A stretch of DNA of 64,000 nucleotides from Heliomarina baculiformis (GTDB taxonomy: Bacteria; Pseudomonadota; Alphaproteobacteria; Rhodobacterales; Rhodobacteraceae). The notes under the pieces were generated by a model. The model did no database searches, was not told the origin of the DNA, and saw nothing but the letters and a program-made list of their open reading frames with translations. The translations under genes were made by a program, and so were the position numbers. This document shows positions 14,633 through 23,600 of this stretch, one piece after another (within the stretch, counting starts at the first letter, position 1; each line of letters begins with the position of its first letter). Location of the stretch: the NCBI RefSeq assembly GCF_019966545.1, contig NZ_JAIMIC010000008.1:186001-250000 (forward strand), in the 5' to 3' direction.

Positions 14633-16738
14633 TCACTGGTCTGGCCCCGCTACATCGTCGTCAAAGTCGTGGATTTCCACGGCGTATGGAAAAGTCAGCA
14701 GACCATTTTCGACAGCGATTTCGCCCTTTTTCAACAGCCCCTTGAATGCCCGGGTAACAGCACGGCGGCGGTTCTCTCGTTCATCGCTGCCAGAGACGTG
14801 GTATTCATCGGCTGCCCGTTTGCGCCATTCGGCTTGTTCCACAGGTCCGTTCGCTGCCATTTCTAAGAATAGGTCATATGCAGCGCGTTCGGCGTCTGTA
14901 AGTTTGGGCTTGCCGTTCTCTGCTTGGCCGGGTTCGCAGGGCAGACAGATCGGCGCTTCAACGGGTTCGCCGTCAATGTCCGTACCAACCCTGTGGCTGC
15001 CAATCTTGAACGCAATGTCCAGATCAGGCGGCCCGTTGCGGTTCTTGCGGATCATGCCCCGAACAATGCCGTTGGCGTCAGCGGGTTTGACCATGACGGA
15101 GAAGTCCAGCGCGCCGTTGAACACGGAATGGCCGCGCGGCGTGTTACCTTCTGCCTTGGTGCCGTGATGAACAAAGATGACGGCGGCCCCATACTTGGCA
15201 AGGCGCTTGCCGATTTGCACTACGCGGTTCATCCCGGCGGCGTCGTTTTCCTCTAATCCCGGCATCGCCATTGCCAGTGTGTCGATGACGATAAGCTGGG
15301 GACGGACTTGCCGCGCGGCCTTGCGCAAAGCCTCCAGATCGGCACTGCCCTTTCCTTTGATGACTCCGGGGCTGAACAGGTCGCTGACAGTGTTGAACAG
15401 ATGGAACGTGTCTGCGTCCCCAAGTTCAATGTGCAGCGCGGCCACACGGCCTGCCATGCCTTCTTGATCCTCACAGGCGACGTAGAACACGGGTCCGGCT
15501 TTGGTCCGCAGGTCAAACGTAGGTTCGCCTTGGGCAATCTCATAAGCCATGCGCGGGGCAATAAGGGATTTGCCAGCGCCGGGTTCGCCAAAGATGCAAC
15601 CGATTTGACCCGGGGCAATCAACCGTTTCACCACATAGTCACGCGCGGGCAGATCGGCGCATTGGCCGGGCGTCAGATAGGGCAGACCCCCCGTGGATTC
15701 GTGGTCAACCGGGGCTGGCCCAAGCAGATAGTCAATGCTGGGGTCGTCCACTATGTCGTCGTCGGGGTCGTCGTCAAAGTCCTCCGCCACGGACGGGTCG
15801 AATGGTTCACGCGCGCCCGCTTTAAGCTGGGCATCTATGACTCGCTCTACGTCTGACATGTCGCCCTTCGCGTGGCTATCAAGGTAGCCGTTCGCCGCCA
15901 TAGCGGGCAACAGCGCGTCCATGACCTGTTCACGGGACAGCAGGTTGTTTGCCAACAGGCCGCCCGCCATAAAGGCTTCTTTGCAAAGGGCAGGGTTCCG
16001 TTCAACCAGCGTATTAGACAACCTTTCGGCGGCGGATTCTAGGATCGCGGCGGCTTTGTCCAAACGCCATTGGTCGTGCGACAGGTCGGCGGCGGATTGG
16101 GGGGCGCCACGGTCGGAGGCAGGTTTGCCAATAGCGCCCGCGTCAAGGTCATTGCAGTGGTCAAGGAAACGCCCGTCCACAAGACGAACGTCCGGGGCGG
16201 GACCGCCTTTTACAGCGCCGTAAGCATAGGATTGTGCAGCGGTAAACGACTCTGCGCTCAAGACGCCGCCCAAGACGCCGTTGACCCTTGCCAGCAGGGC
16301 TTGCCGTTCGCCGGGGGTCACGTCATCGGACAACGGGCAGAGAACACGCCAGCGATGACCCTTGCCGGGTTGCTGGTGGCTTGGCGTGGTATAGATCATC
16401 GCGGCAATCCCCGCACAGGCAAGAGCGTCCACGGCTTGTTCCACGGTCATCGTCCCGGCGTCATAATCGGCTTCAATCCCGCTGACGGTCGCATGGGCCG
16501 CGTTGTGTCGATAAGACCCCTTAGCGGTCGGTTTGCCAGTGAACGCGCCTAGCTTGATATGGCGCATGGCGTCCTTGCTCGCGGCCACGGGCAGGCTGGT
16601 GGACAGGTCCCGCAATGAAAGGGTTTTGGGCTTGATCGAAAGCGCCCGCCTGTCCTTGAAAACGGCCACGTCCAGCGGACGGTCCAGCGGTGAACCCACT
16701 TGCGCAGATTGCTGAATTTGTATGTTGTCACACTGCAT
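14633..16738 (-). CDS. Island replication protein: primase-like N-terminus plus RepA-type helicase
   Basis: A 701-residue protein, first gene of the island on the minus strand. Residues ~85-135 contain EADYD and GHRWRVL, resembling the catalytic acidic pair and histidine strand of primase-polymerase (AEP) domains. Residues ~370-560 form a RecA/AAA_25-type ATPase: Walker A GEPGAGKS (384-391), Walker B QLIVIDTLAMA (~478-488) and FVHHGTK (~518-524). A basic helical C-terminus follows. Such primase-helicase fusions replicate satellites and plasmids. Start ATG 16738 follows GAGGA. Assignment of the primase half is less certain than the helicase half. Confidence 0.85.
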   Translation of the reverse strand: MQCDNIQIQQSAQVGSPLDRPLDVAVFKDRRALSIKPKTLSLRDLSTSLPVAASKDAMRHIKLGAFTGKPTAKGSYRHNAAHATVSGIEADYDAGTMTVEQAVDALACAGIAAMIYTTPSHQQPGKGHRWRVLCPLSDDVTPGERQALLARVNGVLGGVLSAESFTAAQSYAYGAVKGGPAPDVRLVDGRFLDHCNDLDAGAIGKPASDRGAPQSAADLSHDQWRLDKAAAILESAAERLSNTLVERNPALCKEAFMAGGLLANNLLSREQVMDALLPAMAANGYLDSHAKGDMSDVERVIDAQLKAGAREPFDPSVAEDFDDDPDDDIVDDPSIDYLLGPAPVDHESTGGLPYLTPGQCADLPARDYVVKRLIAPGQIGCIFGEPGAGKSLIAPRMAYEIAQGEPTFDLRTKAGPVFYVACEDQEGMAGRVAALHIELGDADTFHLFNTVSDLFSPGVIKGKGSADLEALRKAARQVRPQLIVIDTLAMAMPGLEENDAAGMNRVVQIGKRLAKYGAAVIFVHHGTKAEGNTPRGHSVFNGALDFSVMVKPADANGIVRGMIRKNRNGPPDLDIAFKIGSHRVGTDIDGEPVEAPICLPCEPGQAENGKPKLTDAERAAYDLFLEMAANGPVEQAEWRKRAADEYHVSGSDERENRRRAVTRAFKGLLKKGEIAVENGLLTFPYAVEIHDFDDDVAGPDQ

Positions 16739-16778
16739 CTTGTCCTCATTGGGTGTCGGCGTTTTCTCACGCCGTCAG

Positions 16779-16810
16779 CGCCGTCCCTTGGCCTCCGGGG
16801 CGGCGTTTTT
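16779..16810 (+). terminator. Rho-independent-like hairpin reading toward attR
   Basis: CGCCGTCCC (16779-16787) pairs with GGGGCGGCG (16797-16805) across a 9-base loop, with one G-T pair, followed by TTTTT. It would terminate plus-strand transcription, although no plus-strand gene lies upstream in the island. It may insulate the replication-gene promoter from readthrough. Confidence 0.55.
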
Positions 16811-16924
16811 CATTTTGAGTTGACGAAAGCGAAGGTTGGGAAACGGGATGTAACCTATTGAAACCAATAGGCGGGATTCAGCCCTGGTTGGGAATATTAT
16901 CCAATAGAATCAATGAGATATTTT
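16811..16924. promoter_or_regulatory. Replication-gene leader and possible integrase arm sites
   Basis: AT-rich 114 bases between the terminator-like hairpin and attR. It holds a perfect dyad CCTATTG (16854-16860)/CAATAGG (16865-16871) and a further direct CCAATAG at 16901-16907. These repeats near attR could be arm-type integrase or excision-factor sites, or operators for the leftward island promoter that must lie here. Confidence 0.45.
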
Positions 16925-16972
16925 GGAATCATAATCCGCGTGTCGGGGGTTCAAGTCCCTCCTCCGCTACCA
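16925..16972 (+). repeat. attR: 48-bp copy of the tRNA-Met 3' end
   Basis: Identical to 4904-4951. It lacks the 5' half of the tRNA and so cannot be a functional tRNA gene. It marks the far end of the island; chromosomal DNA resumes at 16973. Confidence 0.95.
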
Positions 16973-17529
16973 AGCAAATCATTGATTTTACCGATATTCG
17001 GGTCGCTGAGTTGCTTCTTGAGGTAACAACCTCATTCCAATTTGATTCCTATATGATGGGTGGAATTAGTAAGTTCCACATAGCGCGGGACCTGCTTTGA
17101 TTGCGCATTTCAATGCTACAGGGCGTTAATAATTCGCCCCCCTTCCTCATGCGCTAGCAGCGCCGCCTCTGTATCATTCGAAAATTTTTCCGAACGGCGG
17201 ATCGCATATTCCAAAATTGAGGTGCCTCTAGAATTGTAGACACCTAGCTCCCGAATTCTGAGGCGAGGAGGCCGACATGGGGAAAGCAACTGCAACGACG
17301 AATTCAAGTCGGCGGCGGTGCATCATATAACGGTGCGAGGGTCTTCAGTTCGGGAATTGTCCCGGCGTTTGGGGGTGAGCACGCATTAACCGCAAAGATG
17401 GATGAAGCTGTTCGAGGAAAGGGTGGATGCTTACCTTGATTTCTCCTGACAGCGCTTTGGGATGACAGTCCGAATGGTTGAGAAACTGTCCGCCTGTTTG
17501 AATGGCCTTGCGAACAACCAAGCGGCGCG
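16973..17529. other. Island-flanking spacer without a recognised intact gene
   Basis: Bases after attR hold only short unconvincing frames. Apart from the IS3-like scrap at 17218-17341 I see no gene, RNA or strong structure. Confidence 0.6.
17218..17341 (+). pseudogene. IS3-family element remnant (left end and start of orfA)
   Basis: TGAGGTGCCTCTAGAATTG (from 17218) resembles IS3-family termini. About 58 bases on comes GAGGAGG and an ATG (17277), after which one frame reads DEFKSAAVHHITVRG, close to the helix-turn-helix start of IS3 OrfA transposases. The initiating ATG and this reading are in different frames and the similarity ends near 17341, so this is a degraded fragment. No right end was found. 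Confidence 0.45.
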
Positions 17530-18534
17530 TCAATCCGGGACGCTCGGGGTTTTTGCCATTCCCGCGATCTTCTGCCGGATAAGGCGCAGCACGCGTTTCA
17601 CCGCAGGCGTTGCCTCCACCGATCGTAATTGGATCAGCGAAAACGGGACCACCGCAAGGTCCGGAGCCGTGTTGAGCCGTCGGATACGACCGCCGAACGC
17701 GCGTTCACCGGCGTAGAAGTCCGCTGCGGCCCCTGCTAACGGTGCAATTGCGTTGGTTTCGCAGATGATGGCGAGGGTCAGCAGCATGGACGAGGTGCTG
17801 AGAATCCGTTCGGGCGGGTTTAGTCCGTTGCTGAGCAGATAGGCCTCTGCTGTCCGGCGCAGCAGCCCGTTCTCAGGCTGCATGACCCAGTCATACGACA
17901 GACAATCCGCCACCTTCAGATCGGTCTTGCGCGACAGAGGATGTTCAAGACGCGCGACCAGCGACACTGGCTCGGGACCAACCTCGGTTAGCATGATCGC
18001 GCGCGTATCCATACCTTCAGGTACCCGGCCGATGTAGAAATCCAATTCGCCGGCGGTCAGGGCATCGGCTAGCTTGTCGCTCGTGTCGACATGCACCGAC
18101 AGTTCGATATCCGGGTAGGTGACGCGCAACTCGCGGATGACGGGAAGAACCAGTTCGACAGCCGGTCCCGTTACGCTACCGATCCGGACGGTGCCACGTT
18201 CGCCCTTGCTGAGTGCGGTGATCTGGTGCTGCACATCGTCCAAGCCGTTCAGCAAATCGCGCGCCTTCAGGGCGAGGGTTTCGCCAGCGGCCGTCAAGGT
18301 CACACCGCGCGCGTGCCGGTCGTAAAGGCGGGCATCTACCGTCTTTTCAAGATCCGCCAGCAGCCGTGATGCGGCCGACTGCGTCATGGCGACCTGCGCC
18401 GCTGCGCTCGATACCTTCCCAGTCTCCTTAACCGCAACCAACAGACGCAGTTGGGGCAGGCGCAGGCCACGTCGGATCAACTCGTCCCGGACAGGGACGA
18501 CGGGGGGCGCTGTCACGGGAATGGCGCGAGACAT
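17530..18534 (-). CDS. LysR-family regulator of the sugar operon (GbpR-like)
   Basis: A 334-residue LysR-type regulator: winged helix-turn-helix at ~25-85 (VSSAAAQVAMTQSAASRLLADLEK) and a periplasmic-binding-type effector domain to the end. The GbpR subgroup controls chvE-type galactose/arabinose binding protein genes, and this gene is divergent from chvE with 172 bases between starts. By family behaviour it probably activates the operon when an aldose or aldonate accumulates, and limits its own synthesis. Effector identity is inferred from the pathway only. Confidence 0.85.
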   Translation of the reverse strand: MSRAIPVTAPPVVPVRDELIRRGLRLPQLRLLVAVKETGKVSSAAAQVAMTQSAASRLLADLEKTVDARLYDRHARGVTLTAAGETLALKARDLLNGLDDVQHQITALSKGERGTVRIGSVTGPAVELVLPVIRELRVTYPDIELSVHVDTSDKLADALTAGELDFYIGRVPEGMDTRAIMLTEVGPEPVSLVARLEHPLSRKTDLKVADCLSYDWVMQPENGLLRRTAEAYLLSNGLNPPERILSTSSMLLTLAIICETNAIAPLAGAAADFYAGERAFGGRIRRLNTAPDLAVVPFSLIQLRSVEATPAVKRVLRLIRQKIAGMAKTPSVPD

Positions 18535-18706
18535 AATCTTCCTTTATTACATTTGTGCTATATCATTTATCTTAATCCGAATTTGATTGCTATAGTGCGC
18601 CGCGCGCATTGTCGCGACATGCCTCACGTCCCATGAGTCGCGAGGCGCAAAAAAAAGTCCGCCAGACCGCGGAGGAGCGGCGAACGGACAATCGGGAGGA
18701 ATTTAG
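18535..18706. promoter_or_regulatory. LysR/chvE divergent control region
   Basis: Contains a TATAGT box at about 18591 preceded by AT-rich sequence, a perfect 10-bp palindrome TGTCGCGACA at 18610-18619, an A-tract, and GGGAGGA at 18694-18700 as the chvE ribosome site. The palindrome is too short to assign to a named regulator. Both promoters must lie in this region. Confidence 0.45.
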
Positions 18707-19771
18707 ATGGTTTTCACTAGACGCGCCCTGGGCGCGACCGCGCTGGCGCTTGTCATTGCCGCTCCTGCCTTCGCGCAGGATAAGGGGTATGTCGGCATCG
18801 CCATGCCTACCAAGTCGTCCGCACGCTGGATCGACGACGGCAACAATATGGTCAAGCAGTTCGAGGAAGCAGGCTACACGACAGACCTGCAATATGCCGA
18901 GGACGACATCCCCAACCAGCTTGCGCAGATCGAGAACATGATCACCAAGGGCGTCGACGCCTTGGTGATCGCAGCAATCGACGGCACCACTTTGACCAGC
19001 GCGCTGGCCAATGCCGCCGCTGCGGATATTCAGGTCGTGGCCTACGATCGTCTGATCCGTGACAGCGGCGATGTCAGCTATTACGCAACTTTCGACAACT
19101 TCAAGGTCGGCGTGCAGCAGGCCGAGACCTTGGTTGCGGGTCTCGAGGAACGCTTCCCCGATGAGAAGCCTTGGAACGTTGAACTCTTCGGCGGCAGTCC
19201 GGACGACAACAACGCCTATTTCTTCTATAACGGTGCCTTGTCGGTGCTGCAGCCGATGATCGACTCCGGCGACATCGTCATCCCATCCGGCCAAATGGGT
19301 ATGGACACCGTCGGCACAATGCGCTGGGACGGATCTGTCGCTCAGGCGCGGATGGATAACCTGCTTTCCGCGAATTACACTGACAATGAGGTGCACGGCG
19401 TGCTGTCGCCCTATGACGGTCTGTCGATCGGGATCATCTCGTCGCTTCAGGGTGTTGGGTATGGCTCGGGCGACATGAAGATGCCCATCGTGTCGGGTCA
19501 GGACGCCGAAGTGCCATCGGTCAAGGCGATCCTGCGGGGCGATCAGTATTCGACGATCTTCAAGGACACCCGCGAACTTGCACGTGTCACCGTTGGCATG
19601 GTTGATGCGCTGTTGCAGGGCGGTGAGCCTGAGATCAACGATACCGAGACCTATGACAACGGCGTGAAGGTCGTTCCCTCCTACTTGCTCGAACCGCTGC
19701 CGGTAACGGCGGACAACTGGGAAGAGCGGCTGGTGGACAGCGGTTACTACGAAAAAAGCGAGATCGAATAA
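18707..19771 (+). CDS. chvE: Periplasmic multiple-sugar-binding protein ChvE
   Basis: A 354-residue periplasmic-binding protein with a signal peptide (positively charged start, hydrophobic core, AFA|Q cleavage near residue 23). The mature start [20 protein letters not shown] and later [17 protein letters not shown] and YDGLSIGI segments are characteristic of ChvE, which binds arabinose, galactose, glucose and related aldoses. It delivers sugar to GguAB. First gene of the operon, with a strong ribosome site. A short hairpin separates it from gguA, typical of operons needing an excess of binding protein. Confidence 0.93.
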   Translation: MVFTRRALGATALALVIAAPAFAQDKGYVGIAMPTKSSARWIDDGNNMVKQFEEAGYTTDLQYAEDDIPNQLAQIENMITKGVDALVIAAIDGTTLTSALANAAAADIQVVAYDRLIRDSGDVSYYATFDNFKVGVQQAETLVAGLEERFPDEKPWNVELFGGSPDDNNAYFFYNGALSVLQPMIDSGDIVIPSGQMGMDTVGTMRWDGSVAQARMDNLLSANYTDNEVHGVLSPYDGLSIGIISSLQGVGYGSGDMKMPIVSGQDAEVPSVKAILRGDQYSTIFKDTRELARVTVGMVDALLQGGEPEINDTETYDNGVKVVPSYLLEPLPVTADNWEERLVDSGYYEKSEIE

Positions 19772-19815
19772 CATCTCTTCCCCGACCGGTTCTTTTCAAT
19801 CGGTACGACTTACCT

Positions 19816-19831
19816 GCCGGACACGTCCGGC
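19816..19831 (+). promoter_or_regulatory. Intercistronic hairpin after chvE
   Basis: GCCGGA (19816-19821) pairs with TCCGGC (19826-19831) around CACG. It lies in the 89-base gap between chvE and gguA, without a T run, so it is more likely an mRNA-stabilising or attenuating element that raises binding-protein output than a full terminator. Confidence 0.5.
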
Positions 19832-19860
19832 GGGTGCTTTACAGGATCACGAGGCCCCAG

Positions 19861-21393
19861 ATGAGCGTTATTCTTGAAATGCGCGGGATCACCAAAGATT
19901 TCCCCGGTGTCAAAGCGCTCGACGACGTGACGCTTTCCGTGGCGGAGGGCGAAATCCACGCCTTGGTCGGCGAAAACGGCGCGGGGAAATCAACGCTGAT
20001 GAAGGTTCTTTCGGGGGTTTATCCGGCAGGCTCGTTCGACGGCGAGATTATCTACGACGGCAAGCCGCGCGCCTTTCGCTCGATCCGGGATAGCGAAGAC
20101 ATCGGCATCATCATCATCCATCAGGAGCTCGCCCTGATCCCGCTTCTCTCGGTTGCCGAGAACATCTTTCTCGGCAACGAACGCGCCACTCGCGGTGTCA
20201 TTGACTGGCGCGAGACGCATGACAGGGCGGCCGAACTGCTGGCACGCGTTGGGCTGGCCGAGAACCCCGAGACGATCCTTGATGACCTTGGCCTCGGCAA
20301 GCAGCAGCTGGTCGAGATTGCCAAGGCGCTGTCAAAGAACGTACGCCTATTGATCCTGGACGAGCCGACCTCGTCATTGAATGAGGCGGACAGCGCCAAG
20401 TTGTTGCAACTTCTCGTGGATTTTCGCGAAAGGGGTCTGACCTCGATCCTCATTTCGCACAAGCTGAACGAAGTGTCGAAGGTCGCCGATACGATCACCG
20501 TTTTGCGCGACGGGGCCACCGTGGCGCGGATGAACTGCGCCGACGGCGTGGACGAGAACGACATCGTGCGCAACATGGTCGGCCGCGCGCTGGAGGACCG
20601 CTATCCGCCAAAGCGCGACGCAAGGCCCGGTGAGATCGCTATGGAAGTTCGCAACTGGACGGTGCACCATCCGCTGCATTCCGAACGTCGGGTCGTCAAG
20701 AATGTGAGCTTTCACGTCCGAAAGGGCGAAGTGCTGGGCATCGCGGGCCTGATGGGGGCAGGGCGCACGGAACTGGCGATGAGCCTGTTTGGTCGGTCCT
20801 ATGGCCGCGACATCAGTGGCGACGTCTCGATCAACGGCGCGTCTGCCAACCTCTCCACCGTTCGGCACGCGATCAACGCCGGGCTTGCCTATGCCACCGA
20901 GGATCGAAAGACCTACGGTTTGGTGCTGGACGACACGATCCGGCGCAACGTGCCCTTGGCCGATCTGCCTGCCATTTCGCGCAATGGCATCGTTGATCGT
21001 GAACAAGAAGCAGAAGTCGCCACGCGTTATCGCAACAAGTTGGCCATCAAGTCGTCCTCCATCGAACAGGCGACTGTGAATCTTTCGGGCGGCAACCAGC
21101 AAAAGGTGGTTCTCTCCAAGTGGCTTTTCGCCGATCCCGAGATCCTCATCCTGGACGAGCCAACCCGTGGCATCGACGTTGGCGCCAAGTTCGAAATCTA
21201 CACCGTGATCCGCGAGCTGGCGGCGCAGGGCAAGGCGATCATCGTGATCTCGTCGGAATTGCCCGAGCTACTGGGCGTGACGGACCGCCTCTACGTTATG
21301 AATGAAGGCCGCTTTGTGGATGAAATGCCCACGGTAGAGGCCAGTCAGGAAAAGATCATGTCGAAAATCGTCAAGTCGGAAGAAGTCGCATGA
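19861..21393 (+). CDS. gguA: Sugar ABC transporter, duplicated ATP-binding protein GguA
   Basis: A 510-residue protein with two ABC domains. The first has Walker A GENGAGKS (37-44), an LGLGKQQLVEIAKAL signature variant and Walker B LLILDEPTSSL; the second has a degenerate Walker A (GLMGAGRTE) but an intact LSGGNQQK signature and LILDEPTRGID. This is the usual asymmetry of monosaccharide (CUT2) transporters. It energises uptake with GguB and ChvE. ATG 19861 is preferred to a start nine codons earlier. Confidence 0.94.
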   Translation: MSVILEMRGITKDFPGVKALDDVTLSVAEGEIHALVGENGAGKSTLMKVLSGVYPAGSFDGEIIYDGKPRAFRSIRDSEDIGIIIIHQELALIPLLSVAENIFLGNERATRGVIDWRETHDRAAELLARVGLAENPETILDDLGLGKQQLVEIAKALSKNVRLLILDEPTSSLNEADSAKLLQLLVDFRERGLTSILISHKLNEVSKVADTITVLRDGATVARMNCADGVDENDIVRNMVGRALEDRYPPKRDARPGEIAMEVRNWTVHHPLHSERRVVKNVSFHVRKGEVLGIAGLMGAGRTELAMSLFGRSYGRDISGDVSINGASANLSTVRHAINAGLAYATEDRKTYGLVLDDTIRRNVPLADLPAISRNGIVDREQEAEVATRYRNKLAIKSSSIEQATVNLSGGNQQKVVLSKWLFADPEILILDEPTRGIDVGAKFEIYTVIRELAAQGKAIIVISSELPELLGVTDRLYVMNEGRFVDEMPTVEASQEKIMSKIVKSEEVA

Positions 21394-22595
21394 CCGACAC
21401 CACAGTCCATACCACAGCCGAGGCCGATCAGCCGTCGAAATCCGGCTGGCAGTTCCTGAAGGGACACCTGCGGGAGTACGGCATCCTGATTGCACTGGTT
21501 GTCATCATGGCTTTCTTTCAGGTGGCCACCGGGGGAATTCTGCTGAAACCGGTGAACCTGACGAACCTTATCCTGCAGAATTCCTATATCGTCATAATGG
21601 CCGTGGGGATGCTGCTGGTGATCGTTTGCGGGCATATCGACCTCTCTGTCGGCTCCGTTCTCGGCTTCATTGGGGCGCTGGCCGCGGTGATGATCGTGAA
21701 CTGGGAGCTTCCCTGGCTGATCGCTGCCGTGCTGTGTCTGATTGCTGGGGCTGCCATAGGGGCAGCGCAGGGCTTTTGGGTCGCCTATTTCCGGATCCCG
21801 TCCTTCATCGTGACGCTGGCGGGCATGCTGGTCTTCAAAGGTCTGACGCTGTGGTTGCTGGAAGGGCAATCCGTCGGGCCCTTCCCGCCAGAATTCCGAC
21901 TGATCGCGTCGGGCTTCGTGCCCGACATTTTCGGGGGTGAGAACCTGAATCTGCTGTCGCTCTTTGTCGGGATCGGCGTGGCCGTGCTGTTGCTGTGGCT
22001 TGCAATCCGCACCCGTAGCCGCCAACTGGCGGCAGGGGCCGAGAGCGAACCCTTCGCTTTTTTCGCAGGTCGAAACGCGCTGATCTTCTGCGCCCTAGTC
22101 TATATGTCCTGGCTGATGGCGGATTTCCGGGGCCTGCCTAATGTCTTTATCGTCATGGCGCTCTTGATCGCGGTTTATTCCTTCCTGACATCGCGCACCA
22201 CCTTTGGCCGTCGCATCTATGCGATCGGTGGCAATGAAAAAGCGGCTTCTCTATCCGGCATCAACTCAAAGCGGCTGACCTTTTTGACCTTTGCCAACAT
22301 GGGGATGCTGGCGGCGCTGGCGGGTCTGGTCTTTGCGGCGCGCCTGAACACCGCCACCCCCAAGGCTGGCGTTGCATTCGAGCTGGACGTGATCGCGGCG
22401 GTCTTCATCGGCGGCGCCTCAATGTCGGGTGGCGTCGGCACCGTGGTCGGGGCCGTCATCGGCGCCTTTATCATGGGCGTCATGAACAACGGTATGTCCA
22501 TCCTCGGTATCGGCATCGACTGGCAGCAGGTCATAAAGGGCCTCGTCCTGCTCGCGGCCGTGATCTTTGACGTACTGAACAAGCAGAAAGGCTAA
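21390..22595 (+). CDS. gguB: Sugar ABC transporter permease GguB
   Basis: A 401-residue polytopic inner-membrane protein of the CUT2 permease family with about ten hydrophobic segments. It shows CGHIDLSVGSVLGFIGAL near residues 80-97 and the C-terminal AVFIGGASMSGGVGTVVGA block. The start overlaps the gguA stop by 4 bases (ATGA). With ChvE and GguA it forms the importer for aldoses such as arabinose and galactose. Confidence 0.93.
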   Translation: MTDTTVHTTAEADQPSKSGWQFLKGHLREYGILIALVVIMAFFQVATGGILLKPVNLTNLILQNSYIVIMAVGMLLVIVCGHIDLSVGSVLGFIGALAAVMIVNWELPWLIAAVLCLIAGAAIGAAQGFWVAYFRIPSFIVTLAGMLVFKGLTLWLLEGQSVGPFPPEFRLIASGFVPDIFGGENLNLLSLFVGIGVAVLLLWLAIRTRSRQLAAGAESEPFAFFAGRNALIFCALVYMSWLMADFRGLPNVFIVMALLIAVYSFLTSRTTFGRRIYAIGGNEKAASLSGINSKRLTFLTFANMGMLAALAGLVFAARLNTATPKAGVAFELDVIAAVFIGGASMSGGVGTVVGAVIGAFIMGVMNNGMSILGIGIDWQQVIKGLVLLAAVIFDVLNKQKG

Positions 22596-22599
22596 CGAC

Positions 22600-23592
22600 A
22601 TGCTGCTTTCTCAAATCGACCGCGGGGACGGAACACCGCAGATCGTCGCCCGCGACGGGTCAGAGGCCTACGAGGTCAAGACCGACCTCTCTCTCTATGC
22701 GCTTGCCATGAAATGCGTCGAAAATGGGCAGGGTCTGCACGACCGCATTGCCACGCTTGGAATGGGGGGGCCGGTGGATCTCGAAGCTTTGTATGCAGAG
22801 CACCGCCTGCTGCCGCCCGTCACCCATCCAGACCCGGCGCATCTGCACCTGACCGGCACCGGCCTGACTCATCTGGGGTCGGCCTCGACCCGCGCGGACA
22901 TGCACAAGAAAGCAACTGGCGACGAGACCGATAGCATGAAGATGTTTCGGATGGGCGTGGAGGGCGGCAAGCCTTCCAACGGCGCAGCGGGGGTCCAGCC
23001 GGAATGGTTCTATAAAGGAAACGGCACGGCTCTTACCATCCCGGGTGCGCCGCTCAAGTCGCCCGACTTTGCCGAAGACGGAGGAGAAGAGCCCGAAATC
23101 GCCGGCATCTATCTTATCGCGCCGGACGGCACGCCAGTCCGGCTTGGTTGGGCGCTGGCCAACGAATTTTCGGATCACGTGATGGAGCGGCGCAACTATC
23201 TATACCTCGCGCATTCCAAGCTGCGTCCGGCCGCCTTTGGGCCGGAGTTGCTGATTGGAGACCTGCCGCATCATATCGAGGGGGTGTCGCGCGTTTATCG
23301 GGACGGCGAGCTGATGTTTGAAAAGCCGTTTCTGTCGGGTGAGGCGAATATGAGCCATTCCATCGCCAACCTTGAACACCACCACTTTAAGTATCAGCTG
23401 TTCCGCCAGCCCGGTGATCTTCATGTCCACATGTTCGGAACTGCGACGCTTTCGTTTGCAGATGGCGTGCAGACCCGCGATGGCGACATCTTTGAAATTA
23501 AGGCCGCGCCTTTCGGCCTTCCGCTGCGCAATACGCTTGCCTTCACGCCGCTCGGCCAGCCCGAACCGCGCACCGAAATACGTTCGCTCTAG
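22600..23592 (+). CDS. gguC: AraD1/GguC family, 2-keto-3-deoxy-L-arabinonate dehydratase candidate
   Basis: A 330-residue protein of the GguC/AraD1 type, a fumarylacetoacetate hydrolase-like fold; TGTGLTHLGSASTRADMH (about residues 86-103) and the C-terminal GTATLSFADGVQTRDGD segment are typical. In the oxidative L-arabinose route, AraD1 proteins are assigned to dehydration of 2-keto-3-deoxy-L-arabinonate to alpha-ketoglutaric semialdehyde. Its place between the transporter and L-arabinonate dehydratase supports that role. It begins 4 bases after gguB. Confidence 0.85.
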   Translation: MLLSQIDRGDGTPQIVARDGSEAYEVKTDLSLYALAMKCVENGQGLHDRIATLGMGGPVDLEALYAEHRLLPPVTHPDPAHLHLTGTGLTHLGSASTRADMHKKATGDETDSMKMFRMGVEGGKPSNGAAGVQPEWFYKGNGTALTIPGAPLKSPDFAEDGGEEPEIAGIYLIAPDGTPVRLGWALANEFSDHVMERRNYLYLAHSKLRPAAFGPELLIGDLPHHIEGVSRVYRDGELMFEKPFLSGEANMSHSIANLEHHHFKYQLFRQPGDLHVHMFGTATLSFADGVQTRDGDIFEIKAAPFGLPLRNTLAFTPLGQPEPRTEIRSL

Positions 23593-23600
23593 AGACTGTC

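Larger units (their letters stand above)
4904..16972. mobile_element. tRNA-Met integrated 12.0-kb capsid-forming phage-satellite-like island
   Basis: Bounded by perfect 48-bp repeats (4904-4951 and 16925-16972), about 12,021 bases from core to core. Nearly all genes read on the minus strand, in the order replication protein, small terminase, large terminase, DUF2971 cargo, unknown, portal, protease-capsid fusion, gpW-like connector, DUF2190 capsid protein, small unknown, integrase. There are no tail, baseplate, fibre, holin or lysin genes, and every large frame is intact. This complete head-and-packaging module without tails fits a capsid-forming PICI that would borrow tails from a helper phage. 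A deleted prophage is the alternative, but precise att sites at both ends and the intact gene set speak against random decay. Confidence 0.85.

Noticed and set aside
4952-16924. Complete temperate prophage
   Set aside because: No tail, baseplate, fibre, holin, endolysin or recognised repressor, and only 12 kb between precise att sites.
16925-16972. Second tRNA-Met gene
   Set aside because: Only the 3' 48 bases of the tRNA are present; the acceptor 5' strand and D arm are missing. It is the attR site.
16858-17100. 80-codon plus-strand frame spanning attR
   Set aside because: It crosses the attachment site and duplicated tRNA sequence, has no ribosome site and no protein-like composition.
17345-17533. 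62-codon minus-strand frame after the LysR gene
   Set aside because: Partly overlaps the LysR stop, no recognisable family and no start signal; probably chance.
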